This document shows, piece after piece, positions 59,404 through 64,000 of a stretch of 64,000 nucleotides of DNA (its first letter is position 1; each line of letters begins with the position of its first letter). The stretch is from Secundilactobacillus pentosiphilus (GTDB lineage Bacteria > Bacillota > Bacilli > Lactobacillales > Lactobacillaceae). The notes beneath the pieces are model-generated. The model worked only from the letters and a program-made list of their open reading frames with translations. It made no database searches and was not told where the DNA came from. The stretch spans positions 1-64,000 of the forward strand of contig NZ_BCMI01000014.1 of the NCBI RefSeq assembly GCF_002217985.1, given 5' to 3'. The position numbers were made by a program, and so were the translations under genes.

Positions 59404-59790
59404 ATGGTTACGCGATCTAACATTACGCAACTTGATAATCAATACACAAGAGAAGTTAAGCATAATACGCACAGGGCAGTATTAAGTAAGCAGCGAAAGA
59501 AACGCGCGTTGACGATTATTGGTTGTTTTTGTTTGGCCTTTCTCATTTTAGGCGTACAAATTGTTCATGCTAAAAATGCGATGAGTCAAACTAACGTCCA
59601 GGTTTCCCGTCAACAGCAAAAACTGACACGGGTGAAACAGACCCATCAGAATCTGAATGAACATGTTAAACTCTTGAATAACAAGGACTATTTAGAAAAC
59701 CTCATTCGTTCAAAGTATTATTATGCTAAGTCAGGGGAGACGATTTATAGTCTGCCGAATGACAAAGCCAGTGATGTGACAGCGAAGTAA
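59404..59790 (+). CDS. divIC: DivIC/FtsB-like septum formation initiator
   Basis: The 128-residue protein has a basic cytoplasmic N-terminus, one membrane span at about residues 37-54, and an extracytoplasmic coiled coil (SQTNVQVSRQQQKLTRVKQ) ending in a conserved LIRSKYYYAKSGETIYSLP. This is the DivIC layout. It joins FtsL and DivIB in the division complex. ATG at 59404 lies eight bases after GGGGGG; an in-frame GTG at 59389 overlaps that site. It has a separate leader of 160 bases and is followed by a terminator. Confidence 0.92.
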   Translation: MVTRSNITQLDNQYTREVKHNTHRAVLSKQRKKRALTIIGCFCLAFLILGVQIVHAKNAMSQTNVQVSRQQQKLTRVKQTHQNLNEHVKLLNNKDYLENLIRSKYYYAKSGETIYSLPNDKASDVTAK

Positions 59791-59807
59791 AGGTAACATG
59801 AGGACTA

Positions 59808-59855
59808 AAATGAAGCTGGTTTCAAGTGTAAGCTTGTCTGCCAGCTTCATTTTTA
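59808..59855 (+). terminator. Terminator of divIC
   Basis: AAATGAAGCTGG pairs with CCAGCTTCATTT, with an inner TCAAG/GCTTG stem, followed by T residues. Confidence 0.88.
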
Positions 59856-59966
59856 TCTCATTTATCTAGAATGAGATTTTGATTAAATATCCGCGCTATG
59901 TTCAGGCTTGTTTTACCAGAAATGTGCTATACTATTATTACAAATTTAAGGAGGAAATTCTTTTTT

Positions 59967-60473
59967 ATGGCAATCGAGGTTGGAGCAAAAGTTGCTGGTA
60001 AAGTTTCAGGTATCACGAATTTTGGTGCGTTCATTGATTTAGGCGATCACAAGACCGGATTAGTGCACATCAGTGAAGTCTCAGATGGCTTCGTAAAAGA
60101 TATTCATGACGTTCTGAGCATTGGCGACGAAGTGACAGTGAAGGTTCTAAACATCGGTGATGACGGTAAGATTGCATTATCGATTCGTAAGGCACAGGAT
60201 AAACCTGAAGGCCACTCTGAACATGAGCATCATAATCACGAACAGCATGAAAATAACAGTAATTATCACGGTGGCGGCAATGGTCATTATCGGAATAGCA
60301 ACAACGGCGGCGGTCACTACCGGAATAGTAACAGTACCCACTCGAATTCAAACCATAAGGAGAGTTTTGACGATTTGATGTCTGGCTTTCTCAAGGAAAG
60401 TGAAGACCGGTTAGCAACCTTAAAACGCAATACCGAGGGTAAACGCGGTGGCCGTGGCGGCCGTCGGAGCTAA
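59967..60473 (+). CDS. S1 domain RNA-binding protein (YabR/GSP13-like)
   Basis: The 168-residue protein has one S1 domain at residues 1-75 (GKVSGITNFGAFIDLGDHKTGLVHISEV) and a tail rich in His, Asn and Gly, with two repeats of GHYRNSNN type, then a C-terminal helix and a basic end RGGRGGRRS. It is the Bacillus YabR/general stress protein 13 type, ribosome- or RNA-associated. ATG at 59967 follows AAGGAGG by twelve bases. A TATACT with extended -10 TGC at 59925-59933 gives it its own promoter. Confidence 0.88.
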   Translation: MAIEVGAKVAGKVSGITNFGAFIDLGDHKTGLVHISEVSDGFVKDIHDVLSIGDEVTVKVLNIGDDGKIALSIRKAQDKPEGHSEHEHHNHEQHENNSNYHGGGNGHYRNSNNGGGHYRNSNSTHSNSNHKESFDDLMSGFLKESEDRLATLKRNTEGKRGGRGGRRS

Positions 60474-60493
60474 TTAATCTGACAACAATTAAA

Positions 60494-60545
60494 CTGAAGC
60501 GTCCGTTTGCAAAGCAGCCGTTTTGTGAGGGATGCTTCTTTTTTG
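60494..60545 (+). terminator. Terminator between the S1 gene and tilS
   Basis: GAAGCGTCC pairs with GGGATGCTTC over a loop of 24 bases and is followed by six T. Confidence 0.7.
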
Positions 60546-60563
60546 GTTGATGAGGTATGCAGA

Positions 60564-61919
60564 ATGGACATTGTAAAACAATTTAAACGCCAGGTTGAGC
60601 AGGCTGGCTGGTTTAATTCAAGTCAAACGGCCGTCGTTGCCGTTTCCGCTGGTGTTGATTCCATGGTACTGCTGACACTCATGCAGCAGCTGCCGGCAGG
60701 TGTACGTCCTAGACTGGTGGTCGCACACGTGAACCACCAGCTGCGTCAGCAAAGCGGGGTAGAGGAACACTTTATAAGTGATTACTGCCGCCAGCGGCAC
60801 ATTCAGTTGGCAATCACGCACTGGGCAGTTGCCGATCATCCTAAAAAGGGTGTTGAGGCAGCAGCTCGTCGTTTTCGCTACCAATTCTTTGCTCAAGTCA
60901 TGCAGCAGTATCACGCCAGTTCTTTGTTAACCGCACATCATGCGGATGATCAGGCTGAAACGGTGATTATGAAGCTCATTCGGGGCGGTCAATTGACACA
61001 ATTGCAGGGGATTTTACCCGAACAATCGTTTGAAAGCGGCCGGCTGGTGCGACCATTACTTGCCTTTAGTAAGGCCCAAATCAGAAACTATGCCGAGCAG
61101 CAGCGGCTGACGTGGTATGAAGATGCCACTAATCAAGCTGATGACGTCTTTCGTAACCGGGTTCGGCATCAGCTGATGCCCATCTTAAAGCAGGAAAATC
61201 CGGCTTTCTTAAATCATGTTCAGCAGTATACTGCCCAGCTTAGAGCCACGCTGCAGCTGACAGCTGAACGGACTGATGAATTAGTACAACAGATCCGCCG
61301 GACGGGCCACACCTATAGTGTGGCCCGGTGGCAGCAGTTAACGGTCATTCAGCAACGAGCGGTTCTGAGAGCTATTTTCCACCGCGCTCAACTGCCCATT
61401 ACCGCTTCTTATTTAAATCAGGCGACCCAGTTGCTGGCTAATAAGCAAAAGCCCAATGCTCAACTGAATTTAGCCGATTTCCAAGTGTTGGAAAAAGCCT
61501 ATGACGATTTTTCAATTAAATCGGAATTAAAAGTTCCTCAAAATCGCCAACCCGCGGATAAAATTGTGGTAATATCTAACCAGTGGGTTCCGTTATCACG
61601 GGGGTTACAGGCGCGTCTTGTACCAGCTTTAAAAACAAAACCGGAAGAGCCATGTCACATGGTGCTTGAACTGCAACCGGAAGATCTGCCGTTAAGCATT
61701 CGGCAGGCTCGGCCGGATGATCATATTAAACTGAGTGGCGGCGGTCATAAAAGCGTTCGCCGAATTTTAATTGATCATAAAGTACCGCGTGCAAAACGGG
61801 TACACCAACTCGTGGCGGTTACTGCTCGAGGTGAAGTTTTGTGGCTGATAGGCCTGCAGCGTAGCGCTCGTCATGTAACGGCGCCTAATTACGAACTGGT
61901 TTTAAAACAATCTGACTAG
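60564..61919 (+). CDS. tilS: tRNA(Ile)-lysidine synthetase
   Basis: This 451-residue enzyme converts the wobble C of the tRNA-Ile CAU anticodon to lysidine, which lets it read AUA. The PP-loop reads AVSAGVDSMVLL near residue 29; the usual motif is SGGVDS, so Ala replaces the first Gly. HHADDQAETVIMKLIRGG near residue 125 and WYEDATNQ are typical, and the C-terminal TilS domain has SIRQARPDDHIKLSGGGHKSV. ATG at 60564 follows GAGG; an upstream in-frame ATG (60507) lies within the terminator. It precedes hpt, as in Bacillus. Confidence 0.93.
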   Translation: MDIVKQFKRQVEQAGWFNSSQTAVVAVSAGVDSMVLLTLMQQLPAGVRPRLVVAHVNHQLRQQSGVEEHFISDYCRQRHIQLAITHWAVADHPKKGVEAAARRFRYQFFAQVMQQYHASSLLTAHHADDQAETVIMKLIRGGQLTQLQGILPEQSFESGRLVRPLLAFSKAQIRNYAEQQRLTWYEDATNQADDVFRNRVRHQLMPILKQENPAFLNHVQQYTAQLRATLQLTAERTDELVQQIRRTGHTYSVARWQQLTVIQQRAVLRAIFHRAQLPITASYLNQATQLLANKQKPNAQLNLADFQVLEKAYDDFSIKSELKVPQNRQPADKIVVISNQWVPLSRGLQARLVPALKTKPEEPCHMVLELQPEDLPLSIRQARPDDHIKLSGGGHKSVRRILIDHKVPRAKRVHQLVAVTARGEVLWLIGLQRSARHVTAPNYELVLKQSD

Positions 61920-61932
61920 AGGAGCAATTTTA

Positions 61933-62472
61933 ATGAATAACGATATCGAGCGTGTTTTATACAGCCAAGATGACATCAAAGCTGCCTGTCAACGTTTGGG
62001 AGCAGACATTACCCGGGATTATGCGGGTAAAAAGCCATTGTTCATCGGTGTTTTGAAGGGCGTTATTTTTTTCATGACGGATCTTTTGAGAGAGTTGGAC
62101 TTTCTTGCTGACATCGATTTTATTGACGTTTCCAGTTACCATGGCGGTACTGCGTCAACCGGAGAAATCACGCTAGTTCATGATATTGATACTGATATTA
62201 GCGGTCGTGATGTCATCATAGTTGAAGACATTTTAGATACTGGCCGGACTTTGGCTTATTTACGGGATCGTTTAAGTGAACGTAAGCCGAAGTCTTTGAA
62301 GGTATGCACGCTATTAGACAAGCCTGAAGGTCGGGTAGTGGAAGCTAAGGCTGACTACGTCGGGTTTAACGTACCGAATGAGTTTTTGGTGGGGTACGGA
62401 CTTGACTACGTTGAGTACTACCGAAATTTACCCTATGTGGGGGTTTTAAAACCGGAAGTTTATGCTAATTAA
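61933..62472 (+). CDS. hpt: Hypoxanthine phosphoribosyltransferase
   Basis: The 179-residue salvage enzyme joins hypoxanthine or guanine to PRPP. The PRPP loop is VIIVEDILDTGRTL near residue 96, and the segment GVLKGVIFFMTDL near residue 39 is typical. SD GAGGAGC lies before the ATG, 13 bases after tilS. It uses PRPP produced by prs in this window. The two tandem CtsR operators of ftsH begin seven bases after its stop. Confidence 0.97.
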   Translation: MNNDIERVLYSQDDIKAACQRLGADITRDYAGKKPLFIGVLKGVIFFMTDLLRELDFLADIDFIDVSSYHGGTASTGEITLVHDIDTDISGRDVIIVEDILDTGRTLAYLRDRLSERKPKSLKVCTLLDKPEGRVVEAKADYVGFNVPNEFLVGYGLDYVEYYRNLPYVGVLKPEVYAN

Positions 62473-62478
62473 TGATTT

Positions 62479-62495
62479 GGTCAAAAAAGGTCAAA
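62479..62495 (+). promoter_or_regulatory. CtsR operator 1 of ftsH
   Basis: GGTCAAA-AAA-GGTCAAA is a perfect CtsR heptad direct repeat with three-base spacer. Repression would be lifted on heat or protein stress. Confidence 0.9.
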
Positions 62496-62512
62496 TTTCC
62501 GAATAAAACATT

Positions 62513-62529
62513 AGTCAAACATGGTCAAA
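62513..62529 (+). promoter_or_regulatory. CtsR operator 2 of ftsH
   Basis: AGTCAAA-CAT-GGTCAAA fits the CtsR pattern. Its start lies 34 bases (about three helical turns) from that of operator 1 and just before a candidate -10 (GATAAT at 62533). Confidence 0.9.
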
Positions 62530-62616
62530 TGTGATAATATGATTTTTATCAACGGGGGAATCGTCCCTCAGTTTCATTCCCAAATATTATGGGGAATTGA
62601 AGTAAGGAGGCACTAA

Positions 62617-64000
62617 ATGAACAATCGAAGAAATGGACTTTTTCGAAATAGTCTTTTCTACATTGTGATCTTCTTGTTGGTCATGGTTGTTATTTACTTC
62701 TTTCAAGGAAATAACTCAAGCTCGCAATCCCAAGAAATCCAATCGAGTGAGTTTATCCACCAACTAAAAGAAAACAACGTTAAAAACTTCTCCGTTCAAC
62801 CTTCTGGTGGCGTTTATAAAGTTACCGGTGAGTATCGGAAAGCACAACAGACTAAGACTCAGACTGGTTTTACCCTCGGCGGTAACACCAGTTCTAAGGT
62901 TACAAGCTTCAGCACTGCGATGTTGCAAAACAACTCCAGTGTTAATGAAGTAACACGTTATGCAAGGGATCATAACGTCAAGATGAACACCAAGCCTGAA
63001 GAGTCCAGCGGCTTCTGGGTAAACTTATTAGTTTACGTTCTGCCTCTCCTCGCGTTCATTTTCTTCTTCTACATGATGATGGGTCAGGCCGGCCAAGGCG
63101 GCGGGAACGGCAAAGTCATGAACTTTGGTAAATCCAAAGCCAAGCCAACGGACAGTAAAGAAAACAAAGTTCGCTTTACGGATGTCGCTGGTGAAGAAGA
63201 AGAAAAACAGGAACTGGTCGAAGTTGTTGAGTTCCTGAAAGATCCGCGTAAGTTTGTTTCGTTAGGTGCCCGGATCCCATCTGGTGTGTTACTAGAGGGA
63301 CCGCCTGGTACTGGGAAAACGTTACTTGCTAAAGCGGTTGCCGGTGAAGCCGGTGTACCGTTCTACTCAATTTCCGGGTCCGACTTCGTTGAAATGTTCG
63401 TTGGGGTCGGTGCTAGCCGTGTTCGTGATTTGTTTGAGCAGGCTAAGAAGAATGCACCTTCCATTATCTTTATTGATGAAATCGATGCCGTTGGTCGTCA
63501 ACGTGGCGCTGGTATGGGTGGCGGTCACGATGAACGTGAACAAACCCTTAACCAATTGCTGGTTGAAATGGATGGGTTTACCGGTAATGAAGGGGTCATT
63601 GTCATGGCTGCAACTAACCGTTCAGATGTTTTGGATCCCGCCTTACTTCGTCCAGGTCGTTTCGACCGGAAGATTTTGGTTGGCCGTCCAGACGTCAACG
63701 GACGTGAAGCTATCTTGAAAGTTCACTCACGGAATAAACCGTTAGCAAACGATGTTGATTTGAAAGAAATTGCCAAGCAGACTCCTGGGTTCGTGGGGGC
63801 TGATCTTGAAAACCTGCTGAACGAAGGTGCGCTGTTAGCTGCCCGTCGGAACAAGACACAGATTGATGCTTCTGACATTGACGAAGCTGAGGATCGGGTG
63901 ATTGCCGGACCAGCTAAACGCAACCGGGTGATCAGCAAGAAAGAACGGGAAACCGTTGCTTATCACGAAGCCGGGCATACGATCGTTGGGTTAGTCTTAA
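62617..64000 (+). CDS. ftsH: ATP-dependent zinc metalloprotease FtsH, 5' part
   Basis: 461 codons lie in the window and the gene runs past the end. A membrane span at about residues 11-29, an extracytoplasmic domain and a second span near 135-150 are followed by the AAA domain: Walker A GPPGTGKT near 230, Walker [16 protein letters not shown] near 286, and second region of homology [20 protein letters not shown]. The zinc motif HEAGH is visible just before the window end. FtsH degrades membrane and regulatory proteins. ATG follows AAGGAGG with a suitable gap. Two CtsR operators upstream indicate stress control. Confidence 0.97.
   Translation, partial: MNNRRNGLFRNSLFYIVIFLLVMVVIYFFQGNNSSSQSQEIQSSEFIHQLKENNVKNFSVQPSGGVYKVTGEYRKAQQTKTQTGFTLGGNTSSKVTSFSTAMLQNNSSVNEVTRYARDHNVKMNTKPEESSGFWVNLLVYVLPLLAFIFFFYMMMGQAGQGGGNGKVMNFGKSKAKPTDSKENKVRFTDVAGEEEEKQELVEVVEFLKDPRKFVSLGARIPSGVLLEGPPGTGKTLLAKAVAGEAGVPFYSISGSDFVEMFVGVGASRVRDLFEQAKKNAPSIIFIDEIDAVGRQRGAGMGGGHDEREQTLNQLLVEMDGFTGNEGVIVMAATNRSDVLDPALLRPGRFDRKILVGRPDVNGREAILKVHSRNKPLANDVDLKEIAKQTPGFVGADLENLLNEGALLAARRNKTQIDASDIDEAEDRVIAGPAKRNRVISKKERETVAYHEAGHTIVGLVL

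Noticed and set aside
63326-63718. A 130-codon plus-strand frame near the window end
   Set aside because: It is an alternative frame inside ftsH.

Overview
This is a 64 kb stretch of core chromosome from a member of the Lactobacillaceae, close in gene content to the Lactiplantibacillus plantarum / Levilactobacillus brevis groups. The evidence is a degradative-type HMG-CoA reductase of the mevalonate pathway, an L-lactate dehydrogenase with a CcpA-type cre site, an IpaB/EvcA family protein, lactobacillar tRNA and T-box sequences, moderate GC content, and gene order shared with Bacillus (rnmV-rsmA-veg-ispE, purR-glmU-prs, acpS-alr-mazF, pth-mfd-yabM-yabO-divIC-yabR-tilS-hpt-ftsH). I see no prophage, insertion sequence, integrase or CRISPR array.

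Layout. Positions 1-1180 hold the 3' end of a 5S rRNA with its terminator, then tRNA-Thr (minus), tRNA-Pro and tRNA-Leu. Positions 1.2-12.3 kb carry a Nudix hydrolase, a CPA2 antiporter, HelD (minus), a T-box-controlled trpS, ppx, mvaA, an IpaB/EvcA protein, a sirtuin, a TMEM175-type channel and a DUF72 protein. Positions 12.4-17.2 kb are metG, tatD, rnmV, rsmA and veg. From 17.4 to 22.1 kb come a secreted protein of unknown role, an orphan-looking ispE, a membrane-anchored hydrolase and a zinc ABC transporter pair behind a Zur-like operator. From 22.3 to 31.7 kb lie purR, glmU, prs, a short-chain dehydrogenase, a fused ABC transporter and a DUF2207/DUF3899 pair.

From 31.8 to 34.8 kb a minus-strand operon holds lipL, an HD-domain dNTPase-like gene and a Cof-type phosphatase. 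Positions 35.0-40.0 kb carry ywiB, rpoE, pyrG, murA and rpmE2; 40.2-43.8 kb carry an MFS exporter, srtA, a low-molecular-weight phosphatase and an unrecognised gene. Positions 43.9-49.3 kb hold murF, cshA, acpS, alr and mazF. Positions 49.5-52.8 kb (minus) hold a CBS/ACT protein, an L,D-transpeptidase and ldh. Positions 53.3-64.0 kb hold the pth-to-ftsH block; ftsH is cut by the window end.

The genes are mainly housekeeping: translation and tRNA processing (trpS, metG, tilS, pth, rsmA, rnmV), wall synthesis (glmU, murA, murF, alr, L,D-transpeptidase, flippase-like protein, srtA), nucleotides (prs, purR, hpt, pyrG) and stress (mfd, ftsH, helD, mazF). The richest information lies in the non-coding DNA. 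It contains a complete pyrG reiterative-transcription attenuator, a trpS T-box, two tandem CtsR operators before ftsH, a PurBox before purR, a cre before ldh, a Zur-like box followed by a terminator inside the zinc-transporter leader, an 8-6-8 palindrome on the -35 of the fused ABC transporter, and two approximately 110-120 bp palindromic elements. Protein oddities include an Asp in place of the catalytic Cys of MurA, MazF without a recognisable MazE, a sirtuin with a Cys-to-His change in its zinc site, and a TilS with an altered PP-loop. I found no obviously new multi-gene system. The least explained items are the 359-residue secreted protein, the 262-residue unrecognised protein before murF and the zinc-motif IpaB/EvcA protein.
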